Origin: Camellia lanceoleosa
Lineage: Eukaryota; Streptophyta; Magnoliopsida; Ericales; Theaceae
DNA: 64,000 nucleotides
Reading direction: 5' to 3'
Assembly (NCBI GenBank): GCA_025200525.1
Contig: JANUSC010000391.1
Location: forward strand, 62,001-126,000
Made by a program: the position numbers and the translations under genes. Of the stretch, positions 10,147 to 21,635 are shown piece by piece. Position 1 is the first letter of the stretch. Every line of letters starts with the position of its first letter. The notes beneath the pieces were generated by a model. That model did no database searches. It saw nothing but the letters and a program-made list of their open reading frames with translations, and was not told where the DNA came from.

Positions 10147-12601
10147 GAGCCATCCTCCTCCATTGTAAAGGGTTAGAGATTTAGAGCAAGAAAGCCAGAA
10201 GATATACTGATATATCTGATATATACACATACATCCCACCTCCCTCTCTATATCTATCTTATCCAAGCTTCCAAACACCATGGTTCTTGCATCATTTGCT
10301 CTACAACACCTAGCACAACACCTCCATCTTCCATTCCATCATTTGGGAGGTCATTTGCAGAGGTTAGGAGCTCAGAAACTTGGACCAAGGGGTCTTTGGT
10401 TTCTTCTCTTCAAGGGTAAGCATCCATTTCCCTTAAACTTGCATTTTTTAGCTTCATTGTTTAGCCCTATTTACAAGTATTTTTGGGCTTTGATGTAAAC
10501 TGTAAAGAGGCTTCTTTTGAGCCCTTCTTCAACATTGAAGAAGGGCTCAACCTTGTTTGGGACCCCCATGTATGACTTGCTTCATTACCCCTCTTTGGTC
10601 CCCTTTTTTTGCATATCTTTTCAGCCTACCATGCTTCTGTTTTTGGGTCTCTGACAGGCCTGAAAAGGGTCTTATTTTGACCCCCTCTCCATGTCCCATG
10701 AAGGGTCTTTTGCTGTTTGGTGCACCCTTTTGGTACTTCATGTTATACCCCTTTGTGGGCCTTAAGCTTGCATTGCATTTTGAGCATGTTTGTATATTGA
10801 TTTGGGGCTTTTTATCTACTGTGAGTAGTCATATTTTTGGTCCCTCTTCAGTTTTGTTAAAGGGTCTTTTTATGTTTGAGCTTTGTATCTACCACTTGTC
10901 TCATTACCCCTCTTGCGGAGCCATTTTTGCATGCTATTTTTTCCCTATCTATGCTCACTTTTTTGCCATGCTTTGAACTGAAAACATGCTTTTTTTAGGG
11001 CTGTCTAGCTTCTGTCTTCATGCTTCATGTCCATATCGTGCATGTTTGATATAGCTATAGGCCATTTCATGCACCAAAATTCATGTTTCGGGACCATTCC
11101 ATGCATTGAGTGTCATTTCGCCATGATTCGGGGCTGTTTTGCATCATTTATCGCCTCTGAAATTTGCGTGCTTGTATGCCATTTTGCATCTCTTGCCATG
11201 CTTTGGTAGATTTACATTTTTGTGTTTTAAGTTTGGTTAATGCATTGTGCATGCATTCCATGCATTATGTTGCCTCACTTGCCTCATTATGGCCGCTGAT
11301 TTTGGCATGCTTGCGAGCTATCTATGTTAGTTTAAGTCCATTGTTGTATGTTGTTGCATGCCATGTTCGTTTACATGTTTAGGTTGCACGCCTAGAATAC
11401 ATTGTTCATTTGCATGCCCATGTTGCATACTAGATCACATGCCTAGGTTGCATTGCATTGGCATGCGTGCCTTGCCTCTTGATTAAGTGATAGGGGTTGG
11501 GCTTTATGTGTTTGTTTGGTTTGCATGACATTTGAAATCAAAGTGCATACTTGGTTTCTTGGGCCATCACGCATCGAAATGCGCAATTGATGGTCTGAGG
11601 ATCAAGGAACATACCCCTTTGAGTCAAAATCATGATAAGGGATGTGTTGGTGCACACATTTGCTTGAAATTCCATGCCATGCCTTTGTCGTCCTTTGTTC
11701 TTTGTCAAAGCCTTCTTGCAGAAGTTTACGACCGGCAACATTCATTACTCAACCGGCCATTGGTGAATGGCCGATAGCTTTATTTTCACCGATAGATATT
11801 GTACACGGTGGACATTCTATTCACCGATGATGATCTCTGATTGTGCAAGGAGCATGTTCCAGACTTTGGCGATCTTTGGAAAGGCGGTAAGGCGAAACAG
11901 ATGCTATGGCGAAGCCGAGTTACGGTAGCCAACCCGAGCATGCGTGCATCCCTCTTCCCGAGGCCTTTTCTTGCTTTCGATGGTTTAATTAATTTGTTAA
12001 TTAATTAAAGTCCGTAATAATTAATTAGCTAGGATAGTTGATTTATTATTTGGGATCATATATTATTCTTTTGGTCCCTCCGTGAGGGCATATTTGTAAT
12101 AAGGGTGTGTGAGTGTGTGTCGTCTTCCAACCCCCATTTCTTTCTCCTTTATTTACCGCTTATGATGGTAGAATAGGGCATATTTAATTTAGCATACCTT
12201 ATGCAATGCATGCGTGCATCCATGCATTTGTTGACATGCATCGGGCTCGGTACATCACGCTAACTGCATTGTATTCCAATTTCCAAATTGAACACGTACT
12301 ATTTGTTGCATTCCATATGCCATGCTTAGGAATGAGAACTGTTTAGATTACACCATTGTTTGTGTTGCATTAGCCACTTAACATGAACTAGGATCATGCA
12401 TATGATTACTAACTAGTTTTTGTTTTGGCTTGGAGTACTAGGTAAGCTTTTATGCTTTAGCATATCGCATGCGTGTGTATGTTGCCATAATAGCATGACT
12501 ACCATGAGGCTAAGTGCTTATGTGATATAACTGCTTGAATGCCTGTGGTTGGAGGTCGAATTGCTTAAATTGGGATAATGCATTAAAACTGTGAGTTTTA
12601 A

Positions 12602-12685
12602 GCCCACTAGATAGTGGCAAAATCGTCTTTTCTAAAGCCCACTCGAGGGTGGCAAAACCGGCATTTTAGCCTACTTGCGAGTAGC
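12602..12685 (+). repeat. Ladder of three 17-nt hairpins in LTR E
   Basis: GCCCACTAGATAGTGGC (12602-12618), GCCCACTCGAGGGTGGC (12637-12653) and GCCTACTTGCGAGTAGC (12669-12685). Each can fold with a single bulged C. The same ladder with similar spacing is present in LTR B (21072-21153 and about 41663-41745). Family A keeps only the third. Confidence 0.7.
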
Positions 12686-13189
12686 GAACCATTTTCAAAA
12701 ACCAACGTGTAATGTTTTGTTCCAATTTAGGTGATTTGGTCTATATTTGTTTGCTGTGCGCATAACATAGTAATTCTAGGCTAATAACCGGAATAAGAAC
12801 ACATAACGTTTTCAAAATCGGATATCACGGTTAGTAGAGACCGGTCTTCGGACCGGGCGAAAGGGGGTGCTCATAGCTGACCTTCCCCGATCGTACCCAA
12901 GCTCCCGAGCCAAGACCACTTTGGTGATGACGGACATGTGGCCTTCGGCACCGAGTCAGGGTTTCCTAAATTTCCCTTTTTAAAATATTTAGGTGGCGAC
13001 TCTGTAATCTGGCAAAGCAGTCCATGTTTGGCACTACTTTTCAAAAATCAGTTTTTCTTCAAAACGATTTGCCAGAGTTGGACTCTTTGGTTCAGATTTA
13101 GAACCGACACAAATCGAGTCCGAATTGTAGTGACCCCAATACGAACGGAACGGGAGTCATCCTCCCGGGGCATTCGGGGGACGTCTACA

Positions 13190-16100
13190 GACGTCACCGC
13201 TGGAACACCCGGTGATTATCCATGTTTGTGTTCGTTTGGAGTTCCCGGAGTTCTCGGCTACGCGCCTTGCCTCAGGACCTCCGAACTTGACCGTTTTGTG
13301 TCTGGTTTTGCACCAAACACTTGTTCTTTGCCTTGGAGGGGCAGGGAATGCCTTCTGAGGCATCCCCACACACCACCGGCAGTGGCTAGAGGCCACCGGC
13401 TGGTTGATGTTGCCATCGGCACTATATTGTGCCGGTCGGCACTCTTTTTGGCAAAATGACCGTTTTGCCCTGCCGATCACTTTACAACTGTTTTTGGAGA
13501 TATTTTCAGACAGCTTTCTTGCATTTGTTTCCCCTCCATACACATGGAGGGATGCCCTCCTTGTAAGCTTGTTTGACAAGCTTTACAAGATGGTTGCCTA
13601 TAAGAGAAGGCCTTCTCTCTTGGCATTAGGGTTAGAAAAGTTTTGGTTAGAAAGGTGAGAAGAAGCTCTGGTTTTAGGGTTTGAATCCTATATCTATTCT
13701 ATCTCTCTTTTTCTCTCTTGTTTGTGTGACTAGGTGTTTGTGTCTTACTATTGCACATCAACACCTAGTGTTTCACCTTCCTTTGGTTGCTGAGGGTCCA
13801 GAGGCTTGTTCTTGAAGTTTTTGACTGGTTTGGAGCTCAAGGAACCAACAACTTCAACTTTTGTGAGGGTGGTCTTCAAGGCTAACAAAACTTCCCATTT
13901 TTACCCCATTTTTGCACTCCATTTTTTCCTAGTTTAAAACAGTTTTTGTGCTTAGTCTATAACACATAAAAGTTCTATTTTTTAAGCCTCTTTATTGTTT
14001 ATTAAGAGTGCTTGGTGGTTTGGGTAGGTTTAGCCACCCTTAGACCTTGAAAAGGCCACTTTTGGTGCTATTTTGTTGAGATCCGAGACCTTGGTGCTTG
14101 GGCCTCTTCACCACTGAAATCTTGAGGGATTTCAGTGGTGAAGATGGTGCCTTGAGGTCCCAAGAAGGAGAGGGCCACCCCCCTCTCCTTGATGTCCTTG
14201 AAAAGGGCAAGGTTTGGCCTCTTAAGAGAGCATAGTGTTTGATTGTTTGTTGAGCATGTCTTGGCTGCATTTTATGTTTATTATGCCCTAATATGACATT
14301 GCTAAGTGTTGGTTTTAGTACTCTTTGCATGATTTGCATAGTTGCTTTGTAATGCCTCTTTAGTCCCTTAACATGCCTAGGTCGTATGCCTTTATTTCTA
14401 GCATGTTTTAGGCTTAGATCCATGAAGCTTGTATGCTTATTTTACTATGAATAAGGTCTGTCCATGCTTGTTTTGGTCGGCCATGACTTGCATTACATAG
14501 CTCCTTTGTATTTGGCTTGTTGGCCTTAAGAGCATGAGAGTGTAGTATGCCTTGCTTGCATCATTTTGATGGTTTGGAACCATTTAGCATGCTATTTCAG
14601 TTCCTTTGGTGTACTTGTATGCTTGCCTTAGTTGCCTCTTTAATGCTTTAAAAGCATGTGTTGTATGCCTCATGTTTTGGTCATGTTGCATGCCTTTGAT
14701 TTCAAGCCTCTTAGATGCCATCTAAGTAGTCTTTTGGCTTTAGTTTTATGTGTTAAAACTCTATTTTTAGTTGGTTAAGTATTGCCATGTGTGGTTGTAC
14801 TATGTGTAGTTCAAAGCCTCATTGGTGAACCTCATGTACTTGGGCCATTTGTGTGCATGCTTTGTGTACTTTGTTGCTTGGTTTGGCACCATGTTTAGCA
14901 TGATTTACAGAGCTTTATGTGCATGCTAGTAGTCCATTGTTGTACCCCTTTAAGTGTGCTTAAGGGTTGTTTGTTATGCTTAAGTGTTGGTGCCTCAACT
15001 TGTGCATGTGTGTTTGGCCCTCATGATTTAGCATTTTGGCCACTGTTTTGAGCCTTTTTTAGAGTTGCCCAATTCATGTTTAAGTCCATCCTTCAATTGG
15101 TTTGCATGCTTGCCTTGTATGCTTACTTATGTGTTTGTATAAGTGTCTTGCATTGTCCATGTTGCATGCTAGATAACATGCCTAGGATTGCACCACATTG
15201 GCATGCATGCTAGGCCTCTTGACCAAGTCATGATAGAGGCTTAGCACTCTTGTTTGTTTGTTTGCATTGCATGCATTTGAAATACAAGTTGCACACTTGG
15301 TTCTTTGGGCCATCATGCATCGAAATGCGTGATTGGTGGTCCGAGAACCGAGGCACATCTTCCTTTGAGTCAAAAACTTGATAAGGAGTGTGTTTGGTGC
15401 ATACATGCTTTGAATTACATTGCCATGCAAGTTGTGTCCTCTGCTGCTGTGAGTTGCAGGTTTTGCAGGCATTTTGTGCCGACCAGCACTGTTTAGTGCC
15501 GACCGGCAGTCAATTGGCAGCCAACAGATGAATTCAGTGCCGATGGCCACATCCTTCAGTCGGTGGTGTTCTACCCCAGCCGGTGATGATCTCCAGTACC
15601 CAAGGAAGTATTCCTGAGACTTTGGCTGTCCTCAAAGGAGGATAGCAGGAAAAACAGAGGCAAATCATGCATGGCAGTGCGATTCCGAGCGAGTCCCGGG
15701 CACGCGATGCATCTGGCCCTCTTCAGGCATTCTTGTTTTAATTAATCTAGTTGATTTGTTAATTAATTTAGTGAATTTGTAATATTTAATTAGCTTGCGT
15801 AGTTAATTAATTTGTATATTCTTTCGGTCCCTCCGAGTGAGGGCATATCTGTAATAAGTGTGGGTGTGTGGGTTTGTATGTCTTCCAACCCCCATTTCTT
15901 TCTTCCCTTTTATTTATCTGCTTACAATGGTAGATTAGGGCACGTTTATTTTAGCATACCTTATGCTACGCATGCGTGCATTCATGCATTTGTTTACATG
16001 CATCGAGCTCGGCACATCATGCAAACTGCATCGTACTTTCAATTCCAAATTGAATACGTAGTAGTTGCTGCATTTCATGTGCCATGCTTAGGGTAGCCGA

Positions 16101-16861
16101 GCCTGTCTAGATTACATCCCTGTATGCGATGCATTAGCCACTTAACATGAACTAGGTCATGCATGTTTGCTAACTAGTTTCTTGTTTTGGCACGGAGTAC
16201 GATGTAAGTATTTACGCTTTAGCATACCACATGCGTGTGAGTGTTGCCATGACAGTGTGCTTGCCATGCGGCTAAGTGCTTACATGAGATAAACTGTTTG
16301 AATGCCTGTGGGTGGAGGTTGGATTGCTTGAGTTGGGAAAACTCATTGAAATCCGTGTTTTAGCCTACTTGCGAGTAGCAAATTCCGAAACATTTTAAAA
16401 AACGAACGGATATGCAATGTTTATTTCCAAATTAGGCGATCTAGTCTATACTTGTTTGCTACGCGCATAACATAGTAATTCTAGGTTAATAATTGGAACA
16501 AGAGCATGTAATGTTTTCAAAAACGGATATCACGTTTAGTAGAGGCCGGTCTTCGGATCGGGCAAAAGGGGGTGCTCATAGCTGACCTTCCCCGATCGTA
16601 CCCAAGCTCCCGAGCCAAGACCACTTTGGTGATGACGGACATGTGGCCTTCGGCACCGAGTCAGGGTTTCCTAAATTTCCCCTTTTAAAATATTTAGGTG
16701 GTGACTCTGTAATTTGGCAAAGCAGTCCATGTTTGGCACTACTTTTCAAAAAATCTGTTTTCTCAAACGATTTTCCGGATTTGGACTCTTTGGTTCAGAT
16801 TAAGAACCGTAACACAAAAGGGAGTCCGAACTGTAGAGTGAGGCCCACGGGTGCGTCTACA
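13190..16861 (+). mobile_element. 3' LTR of A1, remainder
   Basis: Continues the LTR after the target duplication GACGT (13190-13194) and matches the A2 LTR 57795-61440 inverted. Without the insertion the LTR is about 3708 bp. It contains the CGGCAC palindrome module at 13375-13470 and a TATA-like CCTATAAGAG at 13598-13607. A second CCGG-rich block lies at 15478-15600, and the end is GGGTGCGTCTACA. The PBS-like word near 16699 is mutated (TGGTGACTCTG). Confidence 0.88.
13375..13607 (+). promoter_or_regulatory. LTR A promoter: CGGCAC palindrome module and TATA-like box
   Basis: CCACCGGC words, ATCGGCACTATATTGTGCCG and GTCGGCACTCTTTTTGGC lead to CCTATAAGAG at 13598. The same series, in the same order and orientation relative to transcription, precedes the PMD gene of this family (A1 about 6425-6625 minus, A2 49030-49200 plus). 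Confidence 0.55.
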
Positions 16862-17247
16862 CCACTGCTGATGTTCTCATTTCTGATGGTCCTTGTTATG
16901 GCTGAAGTTCTTCAACAACATCTGGTTGGTCGTCAAGCCACCCAGTAGTTTTTGCTGACCCATCCAAATCAAACTAGTTGGCAGTCACGTCCCCCGAATC
17001 TTGTTCATTGAAGAATTGAAGCTTGGCAATATCCTTTTCCAACTCTGCTAGGTCATTTGGCCCCTGACTAGGTCTATCCTCCCGAACTAGCTCTACTCTC
17101 GGCTTAACCTAATCCGTTGATATGATATAACCACTCGGGTTATACTCAAGGCTCGCAGACCCCTCAGGCTCTAATTCAACATTCTATTCTGCCCCCGAAG
17201 TCATCCCAATTCTATCTTCGATAGTCACCACCATCGATTCAGGTTGG
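16862..17247 (-). pseudogene. Element C: 3' gag / gag-pro spacer fragment
   Basis: Read on the minus strand it matches B 24215-24600, including the ATGGTGGTGACTA(T/C)CGAAGAT and GAGTTGGAAAAGGATAT-like segments and the CTTCAATTCTTCAATGA.CAAGA phrase. It joins element C's gag at 42219-43785 across the B insertion. GTTGG at 17243-17247 is the left target duplication of B. No intact frame remains. Confidence 0.75.
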
Positions 17248-18049
17248 TGTAGACACCCTATTTTTGACCGACCTTAAGACTCAGACATCACCGATTGAGC
17301 ACTTGGTGATGTTGCATATTGTGCTCGTTCAGAAGTTTCAGAGTCTCGGCTGCGAGCCTTGCCTCCGGACTTTTGGATTCTTTCATGCTTTGCCTCGGTT
17401 AGCGAACCAGGCTCAATTTTCTCTGTTTCTCTTCCAGAAGGGAGGGAGAGGTCTCGTAGATCATCTCTCAGTGGCCGTAGGCTACGTTTCGTGGTCGTAG
17501 GCCATTTTGCCCATTTCGGAGCCCGGTTCCCGATTTTTGGACCGTCAGGTCGAGTGCCTCGATTCGGGACCGCCTAACCACCTCCGTTTGCTCTGGTTTT
17601 TGGCATGCATCTTAATTACTCCCTTTTGAGGGACACTGTGGTCCGAGAGACCAACTTCGTGGTCGAACACTACTTCCGGTGCCTAACGATCGGTTTGGGG
17701 CCCCAGTGTCAGCGTTTGACCCCGAACCTTCATTTTGCATCGGTTTGAGTTCATTTTTGGCAGGGACCTCTGTTTCATTGTTGAGAAGGTCATAGAAGGG
17801 TGGGAGACCAGTAATTGTTTCAGCAACTAGTTATATTCCTTCATCGCCCTCCGTCGCCCGTTTTTCTCACTCGCAAGCCAATGTTGACCACCCTAAGGCC
17901 ACTTTTCCTTGCCCAAAACCACATATTTGTGTTGTAGACACCTGGGAGGCCACCAATATCACATGGCTGGCTAGTAATTGTCAATGACCCTTTTGAATCC
18001 CTCCAAAAAATGGCCTTTTCTCTCTCCTGGTTCACTGTCTCCAATTTTT

Positions 18050-18195
18050 GACCACATGGCTGTGTTGAGCACACATGGGATGCCACCAATTTGTGGTGGC
18101 CGGCCACTTATGCCACTTGACCCTTTTGACACTTGGCTGGCCGGCCATGGGGAGGGCCGGCCGGCCAGCTAAACCCTAGCAAGCTGGCCGGCCAT
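18050..18195 (+). promoter_or_regulatory. GGCCGGCC cluster upstream of LTR B start site
   Basis: Four or more GGCCGGCC palindromes (near 18100, 18137, 18157 and 18185) lie 140-240 bp before the TATA-like box. The homologous 3' LTR copy is 38685-38785. The same palindrome marks the promoters of both antisense genes of this element. Confidence 0.5.
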
Positions 18196-21071
18196 GATCC
18201 TCAGGGTTGGTACAATACAAATCTGTCCTCTTTCCCCCCCCTCAAATTTTGTATCCGGGTGGCTGCAGTTTTGGGGGGAAACTTGAATTGTTTCCCCCCC
18301 ATTTTTCCCCCTCTTTCTCCCCCTCTTTTGCCTATATGAATAGCCCCCAGCCCTTGTCTTGAGGGTTAAAAAAATTTGCTTCAAGCCTCTTATATTGGAG
18401 CCCTCTCCCTTTACACTTCAACCCTCCAAACCTCTCAAATTCTATACCCATTTCTACACCACCACCTAGCACCACACCACCACTCCATTCCAGTAGCTTG
18501 GAGGACCTTTTCAGAGCTTAGGAGGCACCACTTATCAAGCCAAAAACCTGTCAAAGATTAGACTACAAGGGTAAGCACATTTCTCCTCTTTTTTGTCCTT
18601 ATTTTTCTCAATATATTAGCCTCTCTTTCTTACACTTTTGGGCTCCGACCCTAACTTAAAATAGCATTTTTTTGATCTCTTTTTCATGTTTGTTTAAGGG
18701 CCTCTCAAAGTTTGAGGCTTCCTTTTTGCACTTGCTTCTTTACCTCTCTTGTATGCCTATTTCTTGTGTAGTATTTTTGGCCTATGTTTAAACTGCTTTG
18801 AGGCATGTTGTAAACTGTAAAGTGGATTATTTTGAGGCCTTCTTCAATATTGTTGAAAGGCTCATTACTGTTTGAGGCCTCCATCTGTCACTTGCCTTTA
18901 TATCCCTCTTTTGGCCTTATTTTTGCATGATTTGTTAGCCTCTTGTGCTTCTGTTTTTGGGTTCTGGTCCGAACTATAAATGGATTTATTTTAACCCCCT
19001 CTTCATGTTTCATTAAGGGTCTTTTACTATTTGAGGCATCCTTTTTGTACTTTGTGTTTAAACCTCTTTTTTGGCCTTGTTTTGCATAATATTTTAAGCA
19101 TGCTTGTGCACTGTTTTGGGTCTAGTCATCAACTGTAAAATATCATATTTTGGTCCCCTCTTCAACATTGTTGAAGGGCCCTCATCTTTTTGGGGCTGGA
19201 AGCTATCACTTCCTTCTTTGTCTCTCTTTTGGCCCATTTCTTGCATGAGAGTTTAGCCATACTTGTGTTTGTTTTTGTGGTTTGTTGTAAACTGTAAAAT
19301 ACCATATTTTGGGCCCCTCTTCAACATTTTAGAAGGGCCCTTCTCTGTTTGAGGTCAGTCTCTGCTACTTGCTTTATTATCTCGCTTGCGGGGCCATTTT
19401 TGCATGCTAGCTTAGCCCCATTTTTGTTCATTGTTTGGCGTTGATTAAAACTGTAAATATGCTTTTTTTGGGCTTTCTTGATTCTTTCTTCACACTTCAT
19501 GTTCAAATAATGCATGCATTGCATAGCCATAGGTCATTCCATGCGCCTAATTTCATGTTTCGGGATTCATTTCATGCATCGGGTGTCATTTTGCCATCTT
19601 TTGGGGCTGTTTTGCATCACTTTTTCGCTACTGAAATTTGCATGCTAGTATGCCATATTCCATGTCTTGCCATGTCTTGTTAGAGTGGCATTCGGTGCCT
19701 TAGGGTCGGTCCTCGGTTTGCGTGCACGTGAGCACGCATTTCGAGTTGTCTCATCTTCATCTTATGGCCTCTTATGTGAGTGTGGATGAGGTCCACTTGT
19801 GTTAGTGTAAGTCCATTATGCATTGTATATGCCATTTCATTCCATAGCGTTGTGTATGCTAGGTTGTATAGTAGTGCATTGTGTATGCCATGTTATCTCG
19901 TGCATCGTGTATGCCATTCGATAGCATTGTACATGTTAGGTTGTATCTTAGTTGCATCCATGCATGTCATGCATATTGCATTGTGTTTGGGGTAGGAGTT
20001 AGCCCGAGCACGGGAAACGAGGTGCGTTTCATACTCTGAGTGACGGAACGTGTCTCAATTCCCCAGTCACCGACACTCCGGATTATCCATGATGGAGTTA
20101 GGTTTTAGTTGAGTTTTCACGTGCATTCATTCTATATTGAGTAGTGCAATTCGACTCCCTGGCCATCATGCATCGAGATACGTGATTGGTGGCACGAGGA
20201 TCGAGGCATGCATACATTTGTGGAAATACATTGCCATGCCCCTTTCCTGCTCTCTGTTACAGCAAAACAAGAATCAGCAGTCTTCCGGGACTTGACGCGC
20301 TTTCTGAAAACTATTGCAAAACAGAGGCTAATTGGGGCATCACGGTGGATTTCCGCGCAAAGGCAACCCGGATATGCATCATTCATCATCTGAAGAGGAG
20401 TCAAGGCAATCCCTGGCTTGCATGCCAGTTTATTGCTTTTCTTAGTTAAATTGGTAATTAATAAGGAATTTGTACATATTTTGGACTATATTATTTATTT
20501 GGACTGTACTATTCGAGACTGTATATTATTCATTTGGACCCTCTGCGCGAGGGCAATGTTGTAATAAGTGTGCGTGAGTGTGATGTATGTCTTCCAACCC
20601 CACGTCTTTCTTCCCTTTTATTTACCCGCTTATGATGGTTAGATTAGGGCATGTTTCAATTAGCATACAGTATGGTAGCATGTTGCATTCATTTATCTGT
20701 TTTGCATGCATCGGGCTCGGCGCATCATACTAACTGCATTTGTATTTCAATTCCAAGTTGAATACATGATAGCTGTTGCATCTCATATGCCATGTTTAGA
20801 ATAGCCGAGCCTAGTATAGTTGCATCTTTGCATGTGTTGCATTAGGCATTTTTGTATATTTAGGATTATGCATGATTTCTAATCGGTTTCTGTTTTGGCT
20901 TGGAGTACTCGGTGATTTTTATGCTTTAGCATCCTTGCATGTGTGTGAGTGACTGCCATGAATAGCATGCTTACCATGAGGCTAACTGCTTATGTGATAT
21001 AACTGCTTGAATGCCTGTAAGTGAAGGTCGGGTTATTTGGATTGGAACAAATCATTGATTGTATGTTTTAA

Positions 21072-21153
21072 GCCCACTAGATAGTGGCAAAATCATATTT
21101 TCTAAGCCCACCTAAGGGTGGCAAATCCACGTCTTAGCCTACTTGCGAGTAGC
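21072..21153 (+). repeat. Ladder of three 17-nt hairpins in LTR B
   Basis: GCCCACTAGATAGTGGC (21072-21088), GCCCACCTAAGGGTGGC (21106-21122) and GCCTACTTGCGAGTAGC (21137-21153). The middle hairpin differs from that in LTR E in its loop but keeps the GCCCAC..GTGGC arms. Confidence 0.7.
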
Positions 21154-21617
21154 ACCATCAAACCATCTTTCAAAAACAAACATGAAATGTTTTGTTCCAA
21201 TCCAGGCGACCCGGTCTAGACTTGTATGCTGTGCGCATCACATAGTAAATCTAGGCTAATAACCGGAATAAGAACGTACAATGTTTTCAAAACTAGATAT
21301 CATGGTTAGTAGAGGCCGATATTTGATCGGGCGGCGATGCTCACGGTGACCTTCCCAATCGTACCCAAGTTCTGAGGAAATTTTGGTGATGATGGACACG
21401 TGGCCTTAGGCAATCGTGTCAGGGTTACCTAAATTTCCCAAAAATAAAATCTTTAGGTGGCGACTCTGTATCTGGCAAAGCAGTCCATGTTTGGCACGTT
21501 TTTCAAAAATCTGTTTTCTCAAAACGATTTGCGGTTGGACTCTTTGGTTCAAGATTAAGAACCGTGACAACAAATCGAGTCAGCTTGGCGAGGTCCTCCA
21601 TGAACTGTCTCTGTTTC

Positions 21618-21635
21618 TAGTGACTCTGCTGGGGA
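21618..21635 (+). promoter_or_regulatory. Primer-binding site of element B
   Basis: TAGTGACTCTGCTGGGGA lies five bases after the LTR and is a two-base variant of TGGCGACTCTGCTGGGGA found in A2. The complement ends ..GAGTCGCCA, as expected for the 3' end of a plant tRNA-Arg. A tRNA-Arg primer is typical of Ogre-type elements. Confidence 0.75.

Larger units (their letters stand above)
9262..13189 (+). mobile_element. Nested solo LTR, family E (3928 bp)
   Basis: It starts TGTAGACACCCC, ends GGACGTCTACA, and is flanked by perfect 5-bp duplications GACGT (9257-9261 and 13190-13194) within the A1 LTR. No internal region is present, so it is a solo LTR left by LTR-LTR recombination. Its last ~200 bp resemble the LTR ends of families A and B, including the TGGCGACTCTG word at 12994-13004. 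It has CCGG-rich palindromes at 9813-9890 and a TATA box at 10139. Open frames inside are not conserved in the related LTRs. Confidence 0.9.
1..16861 (+). mobile_element. Element A1: non-autonomous Tat/Ogre-like LTR retrotransposon, 5' part outside window
   Basis: This is the right-hand part of a Ty3/gypsy-type element. Its internal region (1-9220) matches, in inverted orientation, the region 46976-55856 plus 61486-62411 of element A2. Its 3' LTR starts TGTAGACACCCC at 9221 and ends GTCTACA at 16861, but is split by a nested solo LTR. The internal region has no protease, RT, RNase H or integrase gene. It holds a fossil of the protease-RT linker, non-coding blocks, and an antisense plant-mobile-domain gene. 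The 3' flank (from 16862) is gag-pro sequence of another element in the opposite orientation, so A1 inserted into an older retrotransposon; the matching upstream duplication lies outside the window. Confidence 0.88.
17248..21612 (+). mobile_element. 5' LTR of element B (4365 bp)
   Basis: Starts TGTAGACACCCT and ends near CTGTCTCT, where the 3' LTR reads TGTCTACA. It contains several GGCCGGCC palindromes (18050-18195), a decayed TATA box TATATGAA at 18333-18340, the three-hairpin ladder at 21072-21153, and the PBS-like word TGGCGACTCTG at 21458-21468. Confidence 0.9.

Noticed and set aside
11532..11777. Small frames within LTRs (also 20186-20449, 40777-41040, 45153-45565)
   Set aside because: They recur only because the LTRs are repeated; related LTRs break the frames and no domain is visible.
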